In this document: piece after piece, positions 1-12,325 of the stretch
Layout: the number at the start of each line of letters is the position of its first letter
Numbering within the stretch: the first letter of the stretch is position 1
Origin: Phytophthora sp. 'mugwort'
Lineage: Eukaryota > Oomycota > Peronosporomycetes > Peronosporales > Peronosporaceae
Reading direction: 5' to 3'
NCBI GenBank assembly: GCA_033558025.1
Contig: JAUCEF010000005.1
Coordinates: 4,526,001 to 4,590,000 of the forward strand
Length of the DNA: 64,000 bases
Position numbers and translations under genes: made by a program
Notes under the pieces: model-generated
The model's database searches: none
Told to the model about the DNA's origin: nothing
Seen by the model: only the letters and a program-made list of their open reading frames with translations

Positions 1-1143
1 GCCAGCTAAGGGTGAACATGTCGATTTCCGAGAAGGTGTCACCGGGTACTATTCACCGATGCGTTCAAACTGAGCGATGGCTGCGTCTTCTCCGCGCGGT
101 ACATCCGTGTCCGCAGTTCCTCCCGCATGTAGACGGAGCTCCACCGCTCGCTCACTCGCGCGTGATATGGATTGCTGAGAAACACTTCCACTTTTCGCTT
201 GCTCGCTGCTGCTCCAGAATTCATGTTCGCGTATCCAAGCCAACCGGCGAAGCAGTGTCGCAACCACCGAGAAACCATTGGCCCCGAACAAGCCGTCCTG
301 CTGGTCATCAATGCGTAGATCCAGCTCGGTCATGCTAAGTATCGAGGCGTCCGTGAGCGTACGAATACGCCTCACTTTCACTACCTCAAATTTGGCGCCG
401 TTTCTGACAGCGAACCTTTCAAGGAGGGCAGTTGGTTGCCACAGATGCACGGAACTCATCACCGAATGCATCAATCTCAAATGACGAGCGGCTGAGTCGG
501 TGTATTCTCCAATCAATCTCAACGGTGAGATTTTCAAAGCAGGACAACCTTCAATATGGCGGCAATATCTTTCGCGTGTCGGCCATGACAATCCTTGATC
601 ACCAATGAAGTTGCGCCTCCACCCAGTTTCAGATACACTTTCCAGCTCCGTAGCAGGTTAACAGTGGCACACAAGGTTCTAGCAAACAAATAGATCTGCG
701 AAGGGCACCGACGTCCAATGGAACTCGCGTACACCCGTGCGTCCAGCGATACCATCCACTTGTCTTCGCAGCGAACGCCATCATAATCATGGCACAGATT
801 CTCTGAGCCATCTAAGCGCTCGACATTCGGACAATACTTGCCCACATTCTCAAGAATTGGGTACTCGATCGGAGTCGCTCAGCATCATTTCTCGTCGACA
901 TCGTCAGTTGTCTCATCCAACACAACCCCTCCAAGTATATTTGCTTCAATGCACCACAACGTTCCTTCAACACTCTCTCCTTTCACGATCTCCTTCCAAT
1001 TAGCCTTCCGCGGCAAGATGAGACACTCCAGTTGAAGACAGTGCGTTCCCGCTGCCTTCAATATCTCAGGCAGACGTTTACTCTGCAAAGACCAGTTTCA
1101 AGTCCAGGTGTGGTAGGCTCGGGATATTTATAATAGTGTGTGC
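1..1143 (-). pseudogene. Decayed, 5'-truncated paralogue of the F-box/LRR-like gene at 29761
   Basis: Read on the minus strand, three frames in succession match the intact 664-residue protein at 29761-31755. The piece at 885-1143 (LPEILKAAGTHCLQLECLILP) matches its residues about 150-190. The piece at 534-845 (CPNVERLDG, CEDKWMVSLD) matches CPNVEYLDG and CEEKWMISLE. The piece at 49-591 (GCPALKISPL, RIRTLTDASI) matches GCPALTELEI and RPIQTFTDRG. Frame changes separate the pieces, so it cannot encode a full protein. The match starts at about residue 140 of the intact copy, so the F-box part is missing, and it continues to the window edge. It is probably an old duplicate broken by the repeats that follow. 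Opposite orientation and heavy divergence argue against a recent tandem duplication. Confidence 0.8.
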
Positions 1144-1428
1144 AAGTCCACTCGAGCCTCCTCCGTCTCTTTGGTGCGCAATATGCACTTGGTACTACCG
1201 TGACTGTGCTTCTCCTTTATGACAATAATGACGCTCAGATCAGGCACCTTTTTGCCCCGAGCCGAGATTTCCGTTTAAATATTGCTAATTTCGTTTTTGG
1301 ACCCCGTTCACTTATATTGTTTCTTGTTCGTATTGCGTCATGAGGTGCTTAACAGGTTGCAACCTGCCTTCGGGACCATCGCCACATCTTGCAAGCATAC
1401 CCAAGGGCCGAGCACTTTGAAGGCAGTA

Positions 1429-1505
1429 AGGCTTGCAAGTACCTGTCGGAGCTTGCCGTTGCTCGACTGCAACTCGTCGAGCTCCGCTGTTCGACTGAAC
1501 TACAC
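1429..1505 (+). repeat. Short copia-type pol end / LTR boundary remnant
   Basis: The stretch around 1450-1505 (GAGCTTGC, then CGAGCTCCGCTGTTCG and AACTACA) closely resembles 16850-16896, the last pol codons and first LTR bases of the copia element ending at 17109. The similarity stops soon after AACTACA. It is best read as a scrap of the same family. The surrounding 1144-1683 holds nothing else I can name. The identification rests on a short match. Confidence 0.3.
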
Positions 1506-1683
1506 CTTTGCCTGGCCAAAATCGTCATTTCTGCCATATTTGGCGGCTTTCGTTTAAACCAGCAGCAATGTGCCCAACTTTAGCTGTACCACTATCGTTT
1601 CTGCAAGCAAAGTTGACAAATACACAATCAAAGTCGTCAAAGTTGACGAGACACTGCCGTGAATCCCGCGCGCCTCAAACTCA

Positions 1684-2887
1684 ATGGATGACCGAGACTA
1701 CCGCCGTGCGGCGCACCGTGAAGGCGTCACTTCTCAACTCGCCAAACATCGTCCGGATGCTCTCCCAGTCGAGACTCAAGCGCCACATACCGCAAGAACG
1801 CTTCCGCGTCCTCGAAGCCTTCAACTCCGATGGGGATTGGCGTGCTGTCGCCGCCATAACAGATTCCCGCGCAACACGGCGATGTATCTCGCGGACCACG
1901 GCCGCGTGGAACAGCTTCCTCGATGGGATGCAAGAGCGGCCGAGGTCACACCTGAAATAAAGGCCCCCTCGAGCTCTGGCTCTACGAGTGCTGCACGTAT
2001 ACTCTCGGCACGTTGAAGGTCATAGTTCTGGCCGACTATAACGTGGCGCTATTGGGGACGACAAATTTCGTGTCACCTGACCGGAATGCTCTTCACGATC
2101 AAACAGGTGATTCATTCCATTCCAAGATGGTTATGCATTGTGTACTCTAACAAACTCGCCTGCTATGTTGACTGGCGTAGACTCGCGCTGAGTCTATGAC
2201 TTGCAATAGCGAAATCAACAAGGAGAAAAAAAAAGATTTTTGCCGAGATACTGGTCAAGTACCAAGACGAAGGTGACTTAATAGTGTACTTTGATGAGAC
2301 TAATGATAACTTGTACGTCAAGCGTACGCGTTGCAGAGCTAAGAAGGGAAATCGAGCGATCGAAACGCTGCCGCCGTCCAAGGGTACCAATTTGCAGATC
2401 CAATGCGCGGTTGCACCCCACCGAGGAAGCAGATGCAGGGCAATACAGACTTCGTCGAGGAGCTGTACCAGGTCGTCAAAGCGTCGGACGAATACAAGAA
2501 CGATTACGAGAGAACACGTCGTCGTGTTCGATAACGCCCCGGCACACTCGCGTACGAAGGTGATCGTGCTCGCTCATGAGGACCTGTGCCTGTTGCGTCT
2601 GGAGCCGTACAGACCGATGTGCAACCCGATACATAACTGTTTCAGTTATCTAAAGGCTCACATCATGTAGTACCTGGCCCAGACGAGGAAGGAAATGCTG
2701 AACCCCGTGTTGATCATCGACGGGAAGCCGATGACGAAGACAGAAGCACGCAATGCACCTTCTTGAGCGCGCCGTGCATGTGAGAATTCCCAGGAACACG
2801 CAACGCATGGTTCAGAAGATGGAGCTTCACGCCACCAAGTTCGTCAACGCTGCGATTCGCTTCGAGGACACGTCGTACGTCGAGTAG
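1684..2887 (+). mobile_element. Decayed IS630/Tc1-like transposase (DDE_3 type)
   Basis: Translation in shifting frames gives an N-terminal helix-turn-helix region starting MDDRDYRRA at 1684, then NRFPRNTAMYLADHGRVEQL near 1860-1920, then a catalytic domain from 2280 with YFDETNDNLY (first Asp), LPPSKGTNLQIQCAV, VVVFDNAPAH (second Asp) and YRPMCNPIHNCFSYLKAHI. In this family the last block normally reads NPIE, so the catalytic Glu is replaced by His. The tail TEAR...LLERA and a stop near 2887 fit the family C-terminus. At least three frameshifts and an internal double stop at 2668-2673 make it dead. I did not find clear terminal inverted repeats. Confidence 0.75.
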
Positions 2888-3029
2888 GCGCATGTGTAGG
2901 TGTACATCACCGTCAATTTTGATATAATGTAAGGCAACATTGAATGCCAAAAACAGAGTAGTTCCTCTTGAATTGGGTTCTGTAGGCTCGCCGAATCTAA
3001 ACTCATGACTGTGGATTAGCACAACTGTG

Positions 3030-3283
3030 GCCGGGCAAGGTGTACAATGATTGAGTGAGATTTAGTATGCAGCCCACCGTTGGAGAGATTGACTCACGGT
3101 CATACCAGGGCTAGTATAGTATAGTCTAACCAAGAGGGGGTTGTCACCTGCAAGGTTTTCTCCTACTCAATCCCATTCTTCCAGTAGGCAAGCAACTCGT
3201 GTTCCTGCGTTCTCTTGTCTCGCCTTCCTCGGCATCGACACCAAGATATCGGTGGTGCTACAGCCCTACTGCGCACGCCTTCA
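3030..3283 (+). repeat. 5' LTR of the copia element
   Basis: This stretch shares long blocks with 16880-17109, including TAGTATAGTCTAACCAAGA, GGGGTTGTCACCTG and CTCGCCTTCCTCGGCATCGA. It carries about 30 bases (around 3151-3185) missing from the other copy. The shared part ends at CGCCTTCA. The next bases, GGTTATGAGTCCAAGG, lie where a primer-binding site would be, which is inference. The exact 5' end is uncertain by 10-20 bases. Confidence 0.65.
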
Positions 3284-3337
3284 GGTTATGAGTCCAAGGC
3301 GCTGGGGCTTTTAACGACAGTTGTGAAGCATTAAAGA

Positions 3338-4538
3338 TTGTTGGCTGGGTCGAACTCGGCACCGAGCTTCGGGTGGTCAAGGTGCTTCGAAGTCTGCAGC
3401 GGCTGCGTCACCACGACTAGTGCTGCTATGGTGGGTTCTACTGATGTCACTACTGTCTCTTCCGCGGCAGGTCCGGCCTTGACGGTAGTTACAGATGTTG
3501 CGACGGCGGGTAGCGTCGCTAGTAGTGCTGTTGCTGGACTTGCCGGTACTGCTACTGTACCAGCCCTGGCAGCCAGTGCTGGAGAATTGTATGGAGTTGG
3601 TACCGCTGGGGGTGTACCGAGCGCTGGTGTGGCTGATGGAGTGAGCATTCCAAGTGTGCCTAGCATCAGTGCAGGGGGATACGGTACTGGTGGCTTCAAC
3701 TTTGGTGTATTTTCGCCGGGACAAGCTGGACTTGGTGGCTATGGCAACCCTCGTGCTGGAAAGGCTGCTGTGCCGATAAAATGGATAACGTGCCAAAATG
3801 GAGGAAGTTTGATTTGTATATGCAGTACCGTTGCGGATTTTCTTGACTCGCATGAATTGCTGGAGTGTTGTCGATGGGACTTTCGACCAGAATGATCTAG
3901 TGCTGAGGACCAGCTTTGCAGTAAAAGCTAACGTCGCGCATGAGGTAATTTTGTCTGGCGTGGCCGCATAAGTCGCTGAGATGATCTACCAGAAGGAGAC
4001 AGCGTATGCGATGTGGAACCGCTTTGTCAATAAGCCGACGATGCAAAAGCACTCCAATTACATTTTCGCCCGTGCGTTTTACTCTAATGTGTACACGTCG
4101 GATAAGAGCATGAATCAGTGTCTGCGTGAGATGGAGTCGCTGCGTTGGCAGCTTCTACACTATGACAAACGCGTGGGTGATGAGGACGTGCCGAACCGTT
4201 GTTGGGTCACGTTGCACGTACCCATCGTGAAGCGGTTCGCCAATTTTCAAAGCACTATGTTGTGCGGCGTGATGGTGAAGCAGACCGCATTGCCCATTGC
4301 CACTCAAGTGAGGAACGCCTTGCATGCTGAATCAATCCTTGATGAGAAGATAGGTGGTAATGAGCAGAAGCTTGCTGGTGTTACTGCTTGTGGCAAGAAG
4401 GCTGCACAGCAAATACAGCGAAAGGGAAACCAAGGCAAAGGAAGGGGCACGAGAAGTGACGGTGGCGGAAAGAAGAAGCAGGAGGAAGGGAAGCAAAAGG
4501 GAAAGAGGAGTGACAAAGCTGAACGAGAACCTGCTTAA
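3338..4538 (+). pseudogene. Copia Gag, frameshifted
   Basis: The first half (3338-3780) encodes an Ala/Gly/Ser/Val-rich stretch. A frame change then leads through KFDLYMQYRCGFLDSHELLE and on to 3981-4538, which reads YQKETAYAMWNRF, MNQCLREMESLRWQL and HYDKRVGDEDVPN, typical of the copia Gag (UBN2-like) helical domain. The end is very Lys/Gly/Glu-rich (KGNQGKGRGTRSDGGGKKKQ), as in nucleic-acid-binding Gag tails. The reading frame is broken at least twice before 3981. It follows the LTR directly, in the expected position. Confidence 0.6.
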
Positions 4539-6700
4539 ATTTCGACGAAGTAGGTCACAATACGCTCAAATTACCCTGACCGAGACTTTTCTGATGGTGA
4601 AAGTGATGGAAAGGATTTGTGATATTGGAGGGGAAGCGTTGGTGATACAAGCTGGTAGCAACCATGATAATATAAAGAAGAAAAGGGTGGATTGCCGTCG
4701 GTCACATTGCTCGTGGGACTTTGAGAGTCAGTGCTGTGAGTGATTCATGTGAAGGAAATGTGTAATGGCATTGGACTCCGCGGGTGACGTACGCGTGTGC
4801 CATCGGCAGAAGTTGCTATCGCAATTGCAGAGGGATACGGCGCACGTATTCCAAGGCTATGATGGCGCAGTGTCGGGCTACGGAAAGGTTGGACATTTCG
4901 AGCTATCTGTTCGGAACAACAAGCAACCATATCAATATGTGTCTCTGGATTTTAATTGTGTGCTGTACAAGCCTTCCGCTCCCGATAATTTTCGAAGTCT
5001 TGATTTGTTGGGGAAGGACGGGTGAAATATGAAGACTGTTTTGCTTGATTCTCTCTCTCAACGTGTTGCAAGGCATTCAAGGGACGACTGCAATTACTGG
5101 TGCTGAAGTCTCGCGGCAGCTCTCGCTTGAAGACTACAATACGCACTGTCTATCATTTTCATCGCTGCACAACGTAATCAGCGTGCTGCTGACGATGCTG
5201 GTGCTGATTATGCTGGTGCTGCGCGTGGTGGAACGGTATCCAATGTTGCTGGCGGTGCTGAGTGCGCTACTGCTGATGGCCGCAAGAGTGACGATGCTAC
5301 GGAAGCTGGGCGAGGTGATGCTGATTCCCTGGTGCGTTGGCATCTTTGACTCGCTCACTTGGATCTTCTTGCGCTGAACCAGATGGCTCATCAACATATG
5401 GCTGCTGGTATGAGGTGACGAGCGGCATGATGATGTCGATACTCCGTGCTGGAGCTGTAGAGCGGTGAAGATGGCCCGGATGTCCTATACGGAAATATAG
5501 ACACGCCGTGCCGTTAAATCGTTCATGAAGATCATGTCGGACATGTGCTACATAGGTATTGTGACGTATGATGAATACTCACATTTTCAGCTGATGCTAG
5601 TTGTGGGGCTTCCTGACGAAAAAACTGAAGATGCGTCGGACGTGGTGTTAGCTCACGTGGAGTGACTGCCGGATCAGGGTCATAAGATCGAGTTCTTCAA
5701 AGCGCCGCCGTTACTACGGTGATGCAGCTGCTGCTTTCACGCAGACGTGAATACTCTTGTCTGCGCCGGTGCGCCTGCGGCACTTCTGTTGCGTGGTCCT
5801 GGGCATTACTCCTCCTACTGCGGTGGGAAGTCAGCCGTTGGTGCGTGGGGCTAACCCTCCGTGTGTCGTACGTGCTGAGGCTGAAGTCGATCAGGATGAG
5901 CAGACTTGCGGGGTGTGCCTAACAGCCATCATGTGAGCGGTCAGCAGCCTGTGACATCGCGAGGAACCTCACCTTCGGTGGGAGAGGGTGGTTGGCGGTG
6001 AGGTTGACGGTGGCGACCTCGCTGACGCTGCTGGTGTCGACGATGATTTCGAGGAAAATGGCAGCTCCTATCGCTTCGGGTGATCCGAGTCGCCAATGCA
6101 CTTAGCGACAGTTGGGGCGGTGCAGATGAAGAGGAGCTGAGCGATACTGCCGAGTCCTTCCGACGCTCGACTAGAGTACGACATTCAAACCCAAAGTATC
6201 GAGACTTTGAAGTGGATCTCCCTGCTAGTTTGGTCATTGAGGCCGTGAAAATACTCAGATGGAGCCTCAAGCCGTGCAGGAGCTTTGGCTGTGTCTGTTG
6301 GCAAGTGGATCAAAGCTCTCGAAGAGGAATACAAAACCTGATGAGAAACAATACGGGGGACTGGTGGAGCGGCTCCCGTAAGTGGATTTTTCTGAGGAAG
6401 CGAGATGCTCATGCAATGTGGTTCGCCATCGCACTCGGATTACCATTAAGGATTGTCAACAGAAGTATGGTATGGACTACTGGGAGACTTACTCTCCGGT
6501 TGTCGCCCAGGGATCAGTGACGTTCAACCTGCTATTGGCGCTCCACTTCGGGCTGAATGCTCATCATGTAGCTGCGTTCATAAATGAGATTGATGATGAT
6601 GTCGATATCTATATGGAAATGCCTGAGTATTTTGACGATGGTCCCGGTGAAATAATTGTATTATTATTGCTGACTGTTAAATTACGGACGGAATAATATG
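4539..6700 (+). pseudogene. Copia pol, 5' part (protease to early RT), heavily decayed
   Basis: At 4765-5022 a frame reads VSGYGKVGHFELSVRNN...LYKPSAPDNFRSLDLLGK, resembling the copia protease/pre-integrase link. From 5030 to 6080 I find only scattered fragments with many stops, so the integrase core is not recognisable. From 6080, RRSTRVRHSNPKYRDFEVD is the pre-RT linker. Then CQQKYGMDYWETYSPVV and DVDIYMEMPEYF (6450-6650) are clear copia RT motifs. The RT stops at about 6655 where foreign sequence begins. Frame changes are frequent. Confidence 0.6.
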
Positions 6701-9470
6701 CAGGTTGCCAGAACTATGGCAGGAAGGAAGGTTTGGTATCCACAACACAATATTGTGTTGACCACCAATATAAAATGCGACCTGTCAAAAGCCCCTCTCG
6801 AGGATTAATTTTCCTAGGTACCAGAAATATGCGGTTATACAGGATGGGAAGTCTGGATGGGTGGACTCGAGGTCGACCTCGCTTGATAAATTTCCTCCAA
6901 GCGCGCAAGTCGAATCGGACTTAAGCGGAATTTCGGCGGTAGTTGCGGCTTTCCTTTGCCATTGCGCTGCACAGGTGTGTGCGCTTGCTTGACTGAGTTG
7001 CTCTTATAGTCCATGGTGACAGCGACATCGAGTTCAAGTGGTTCGAAGGCGGCTTCACCAACGGCTTCCGTGGAGCCCAGCCAGCGAACTGTCGGCCCTT
7101 CGCTGCCCGTGGGGTGTTGGGGGACGGGGCGCAGCTAAGGCTGGTGGCGCTCGAGGGGGATGCTGCTGGAGCGACGGCAGAGGGCGGTTGAGTGGTGAAT
7201 CTTGGAGCGACGGAGAACGGCGCGGGCGACGCAGCCTTGAGTCCTGACGGTGAAGCGAAGGAGGAGAGCGCTGAGGATGCCCGCGCGACGGCGAAGGCGA
7301 AGGCCGTTCCGGGAGGGGATTCTGCACACGGGGGGCTTGAGGCCGCTGCACGTGAGAACCTGGTGCGACTCCGTCTCGATAGCGACGGTGATGTGTAACC
7401 GGCGGAGACGGCGGAGGGACTGCTCAAGTTGCGGGCGCGGGGGCCGCGAGGAGGTCGCGATCAATAAGAGATGGTCGACAGCTTTGCCGCGCCGGCGACG
7501 CGAGGGAGCGGGCCGGGCCACGTGGTCGATATGACCGCCTCGTGGAGATGCCTCCCGAGTTGATGGAATAGGAGATGGTATCCTCTCCTGCGCCTTCGGC
7601 GGAATCGAAGACCGGGGATGAGGACGAGTCGACGAAAAAAATCCCGCTGACCTGACGACTTAATTGAAGAGATGCTCGGCGGTGAAGACGAACCCATGGA
7701 TGAGACCAAGTGTACCGCGACGGAGCCAAGTGCTGCCGACTCGGTCCCCAAATTTCGTGTCGAGGAGGGTCAAGTTGCCTCGAGCGCTGGGGAGCTGTCG
7801 ACCGATGATAGCTAGCCGGCGGACGAGAGTGGAGAGGAGTTGCCGTCGGACGATGAGCCCGAGGTCGTCGCGGACATCCCAGCCTTCGGGGAGCGGATAA
7901 AGTGAACGCGTGGGCAAGACCGTTGCTCGTCTTCGCATAGAAGAAGAGGCCGGCGAAGAGCGCTTGGAGAGCTTGCAGGCATCCTTAATGTTCGGTAGGA
8001 CGAGTCGGATGGGGACGAGACGCTAACGAGGTGCAAGAGGAGTTGAAGGCCATCATCCTCCGGCAAATCGTCTACGGGAAGCGCTGGTATGAGTGTTACT
8101 GGCTGGGTTCCAAGGGTACCAATACTTGCCGGGATCGCGTCTCCAGAACGCGGGGGACTTGAGGAAGGTGCGCGACGACTACATGGATGCGCGGGTCGAG
8201 GAGCCAAGGTTGAACTACTGGACCTTCTCCCGGAGCTCGTTCGATGGTCTCGGTTCGGGAGAGAACAACGACTACACGTTCGTGTATGAAGCAGTGAAGG
8301 TTTTGATGGCGTTGCAGGAAGGCGGCTTCGAATTCACGGACGGTTTGGTCGCTGAGGTTCCAACAATTGCATGGCGTCAATCTGACGGTTATCAAAGGTT
8401 TCACGAACGCCGAGATAGAGCTGCCTTCCAACTTATTGGTGTCCTGGGGCTGGTTATCCGGTTGGAGGCGTCGTGGTACGGCAGGGACTTGTCGAGCGGG
8501 CATGGCTGGGGATCTGCTTGTAGCAGGAGGACAGCATGTACTTGTCGTGTACCATGAACAAACCAAGCGTGGCGCATTATTTTGTGATTGGGTGGAGACA
8601 AGGGTGTCGAACATGGGCACACGAAGGGGGCCAGAATTTTAAATTTGGGTCGTACAAACACGCGCAGACGATCGTATCCTGCGTCGATGTGTTATCGTCA
8701 CCGAGAGGGCGACCGTTGTACCCAACGCCGGCGATGACACGCGAGTGACGAAGGTTGCGGTAACCTTGGCCCCACGGGAGAAGGATAAGCCTCGCAGGAA
8801 GCGCAAGCAGCGATCACAGTCGAAGGCCCGGAAGGAGAGGGAGCTGGCGGAGAAGAAGGCGACGAAGGTGGCGAAGACGAAACTTGGATCAAAGAGGAAG
8901 AACGCGAAGGCGACGGTTGACGCGAAGCCAGCACAGTGAGGGGGACACCAGCGCCAGGTGAGACGTGCGTTGATTGCATTTCGTGCGGGGCGTGAGCAGA
9001 CGGGCTGAGGCATTGGTGCTGCGTGGTCGTGCTCCCTTGCATTTGATCCCCCGCAGCATGTTTAAGGAGGAGGGCTCTATTGACAAATACACGCCCTCTT
9101 GAACTTCACGTAGCAGTTGGTGGCCCCTGCTTCGGCTTATCAGGATGTTACACACGGTGGACGACTATTGGAGGAGCGATGGCTGGATCAGACGTGTGAA
9201 GCCACCTACGGCAGAGGAGCCTCAGACGTGAGCTCGCGGATGCGCACATGCGTTGAAGATAGAATTGGATGTATGACTGGGCCCGCTTCCGAGTGGGATG
9301 CCGACACGTTCATCGTGCAGTCGTTGTAGTGGAGCCACAGCATGTATAACACGCTGCATCGCAACACGTTGAAGACACGAAACATGTTGTGGGCTCCGAA
9401 GATTTGAATGACGGATTGGGTAAAAATCAACCCCTGAAGATACACGACACCGGCCCATGTCACCGGACTC
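6656..9470 (+). mobile_element. Unidentified decayed coding block nested in the copia element
   Basis: I do not recognise this block. 6700-7030 is non-coding and contains the palindrome CAACACAATATTGTGTTG at 6743-6760. From 7190 to 7900 one strand encodes acidic, low-complexity frames rich in Glu, Asp, Ala and Ser. From 8030 to 8500 a more protein-like frame appears (LKAIILRQIVYGKRWYECYW, then KVRDDYMDARVEEPRLNYW, TFVYEAVKVLMALQEGGFEF), broken by two frameshifts. 8745-8936 encodes a Lys/Arg-rich tail (EKDKPRRKRKQRSQ). An acidic then globular then basic layout could be a Gag-like or accessory transposon protein. That is inference only. Confidence 0.35.
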
Positions 9471-10089
9471 GACAGCGGTTGAGCGGCGTAGCGACCCGTA
9501 TCTGAAAGGGCGGTAGGCAGGAGTGCCTGTCTGCCCGCTACAGATACTAAAGGTGGACTGAGAAGCGTTTACTCTTCATACCTCTCTAAGCTGTTAGCAA
9601 GTTTTTAGGGAGTTCGGATTACTGGACTCAAGCATGTGGATAGTGGAACCGGCAGAGGGCTTCCTGCCACCAACCAAGTGCGATGAGGATGGAAAGCAGG
9701 GAAGCGAGGTCGCCCGAGGACGCAGTCCGACGAGCTCACTTCCTTTTTTGCTTCAGACTGAGCACGTCTTGAGGATATCAATAGAATAGAGGATTAAGCG
9801 TAATACACTCGCGGTATTTGCGGAGGCGGGTCCAGCGCCGAGCTTTCCAGCGAGTCGACCCTGCACTCACGAGGACTTAGAATTTATAATTCGCCAGCGA
9901 AGCGAGCGCCCTGCCAAATAACGCGGCTGGTCCTTGTATGTGTCTTCCTGTAATCTTCGACTATACTTTTTTGCGACAGACAGTAGGTCATATACATACT
10001 TTAACCTAGCCAAGTGATGGGCTGTGTGTTTGTACTGTATTTTGGTATGTCTGCCCCGTTCTATCGTGATCTGGCGCAGGGTTGAGGAG
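9471..10089. other. Non-coding stretch, possibly LTR-derived
   Basis: There is no convincing reading frame. The sequence has regulatory-looking AT-rich parts (ATTTATAATTCGCCAGCGAAGCG at 9890) and a local inverted repeat around 9514-9545 (GGCAGGAGTGCCTGTCTGCC). Its position between the unidentified block and the second copia Gag would suit a degenerate LTR, but I found no second copy in the window. Confidence 0.25.
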
Positions 10090-12325
10090 CAGTACGGACT
10101 CAACAGTGCAGCAGTTCGACAACAGCGTCCACGCTAATCTCAAAAGTGTGCAGAAACTGTTCTAGATCTGGATGACGTGCGCAAGCAGGTCAATGTGAAC
10201 GGGCACGAAGCGTTGCAGACGGGCTTCATCTCGTCACAACCGATGCTGGTCAAAGTGCTTCTGCCGAAACATCGTTGGAGATCAGCAGTCAAGTTTACGA
10301 TGGAGAAGGTGGTGGACAAACTGCGTGCCATCTTTGGAAGCCAGTTCAAAGGTGAGATATGGGCACTGACTAAAAGGACGCCAGTCAATCACGTTGGGGC
10401 GGCGTCCGCCAAACCAAGGGGAACCGTATTGGGCAAGCGAAAGGGCACGGATCTCCCGGTGCACGATGTGCACTACAACGTCGGTGTGATGAAGTGCCAT
10501 TATTGTGGCGATGTGCACAGCGACACAAAAAATGGTCCGGGAAAAAGATCGATTGCCCTAAACGTGCCATGGGCTTGGCGGCAATGGTCTTTCGACGCAA
10601 CATTTGGTCGAGACCGAGCAAACACGCGCGAAAGGATCCTGCGCACGAGCTGACAACCTGGGCGAAGGGAAAAGGCAAGGGCAGAAACAAGGTAAAGGCA
10701 CCAGCTCGACGTGAGATACCGTTTTAAGAGGGCCTGCCTGCAAACGTTTCGGTTGATGCGTGCGATACCACGCCGTCAACACCTCCAAGGATTTGCCCCG
10801 TCTGTGAGCCCACCGAATGGCGTACAAGAGTTTCCACCCACGCTCGGAAGGAACCAAGAAATGCTCGACGCGCAAGAGTCTAACGAGCTGGTGGATTCGG
10901 TGTTTATGCAGAGCAACGTCAGTGTCAACGGAGGGCATGTTAAATAAAAACGTAAGCCGAAGGTCCAGAGCAGCGACCAACAAATTTCTGAGGAACCAAA
11001 TATCAGAAGTTGCGGCTGAAAAAGAGGTACGGTCGTTGTATCCTTATTTGCTTGATGCGGGAACGTTGCTGACAAAAGATTCGTGGGTATTGGACCTATG
11101 TTGCGGCTTCGGGCTATCCAGCGAAGAGACGAAGTTCGTCGAGATGCGACCCGACAAAGAATTCATGTTTATATTTGCAGAAGGGTCTAAGCATGCTAAT
11201 ACACACATTTGTACTGTTGAAACCGTATTTCCACAGCCCGCAAGGGATCAAACCGTTTGGCTTTGAGAAATATATGTTGCACTAGTACTGCACGCAACGT
11301 CAAATATACTTAGCGAGTACTGGCTAAAGAGAAGAGGGTACGAAATAATGGTTCGCGGACTGGCGAGTTCAAATTTGTACTTACGACAGCAAACTAGTGT
11401 TTGTGGCGAAGGCAATTAACTATGCATACTATTTTCAAAACAAAACAGTACGAGAAAGACAACTACTGTGTAATGCAGTTAAATCTCTGCCCTGCAAACC
11501 TTAGCAGTATAGAGGACCGCGAAACTACATAGTACACTGCAGCAATGGCATGTTAATCTTACCATTTAAACAAGGACACACTCATACATGCTGAGCAACA
11601 AAGTAGTAGACGGGATACCTACACTGCCAGCATCAGGACTAAGGAAAATTCCGTTCTTTTGCATTACATGTGCGGGGATGAAGAAGCGGAGGATGTCCTA
11701 TCGCAACACGAAAGGCTCGAGGGACCCGCAGTTTATTAGTACGATTTAAATGGACACAAATGCACTCATGAAAACTGTGGGAGTGTATGGAGCTGTCGTA
11801 ACAATTCAGTACTTTCTCACTATTATTGACGATAATACGTCATGACGCTGGGCATACGTTTTGCGAGCGGGACGAACGAAGAATCTGATAGAGTACAAAT
11901 GAACTGCTTGAAGGGGAAGGGGAGTTCACAATCCGTCGGATTCGCTCTGATGGAGGTACAGAGTTTGTGAACGCAGCGTTCAAAAGCTTCTGCAAAGAAA
12001 GCGCATTTCAGACATCCAACCCTATAGCCCCCAAGAGAACGGAGCCACAGAAAGAGACCATCAAAGCAAACTTGGCCGAGTACTTGTGCCGTGAAGGATG
12101 CAGATATGGCGCACCGTTGGTGGCCTCAAGCCCTCGTGTACATGACCTATGTGCAAAATCGCACACCTATGAGCCGTTTGGGAAATAAGACACCATATGA
12201 GATGATGTATGGGACGACTTCAAACGTGAAAAGCTACCAATTTGAGGTTCAGTGTGCTTTGCGCACGTGCCAGCTGCCTTGAGGAAAGACAAGACACTGG
12301 CCGCCCGGGCTCTAAATGTTTATCG
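10090..12325 (+). mobile_element. Second copia element fragment: Gag, zinc knuckle, protease, integrase
   Basis: 10150-10520 encodes a Gag segment (DVRKQVNVNGHEALQTGF) and the start of a CCHC knuckle (MKCHYCGDVH). After a frame change the end of the knuckle is KIDCPKR. At 10980-11250 there is a protease-like region, WVLDLCCGFGLSSEETKFV, where the usual catalytic D-S/T-G reads D-L-C. At 11630-11720 the integrase zinc region reads CITCAGMKKRRMSYR. The integrase core follows: a first Asp in FLTIIDDNTS, RRIRSDGGTEFVNA (second Asp) and YSPQENGATERDH (Glu), then PYEMMYGTTSNVKSYQF. It ends in VPAALRKDKTLAARAL at about 12310, where LINE sequence of the opposite strand begins. Many frameshifts and stops. 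Confidence 0.7.

Noticed and set aside
3338..3780. Secreted or effector-like Ala/Gly-rich protein
   Set aside because: Position between LTR and copia Gag core and frame continuity with Gag make it part of the retroelement.
6921..7521. Long Ser/Pro/Arg-rich minus-strand frames
   Set aside because: Antisense shadows of the acidic block; no start or domain evidence.
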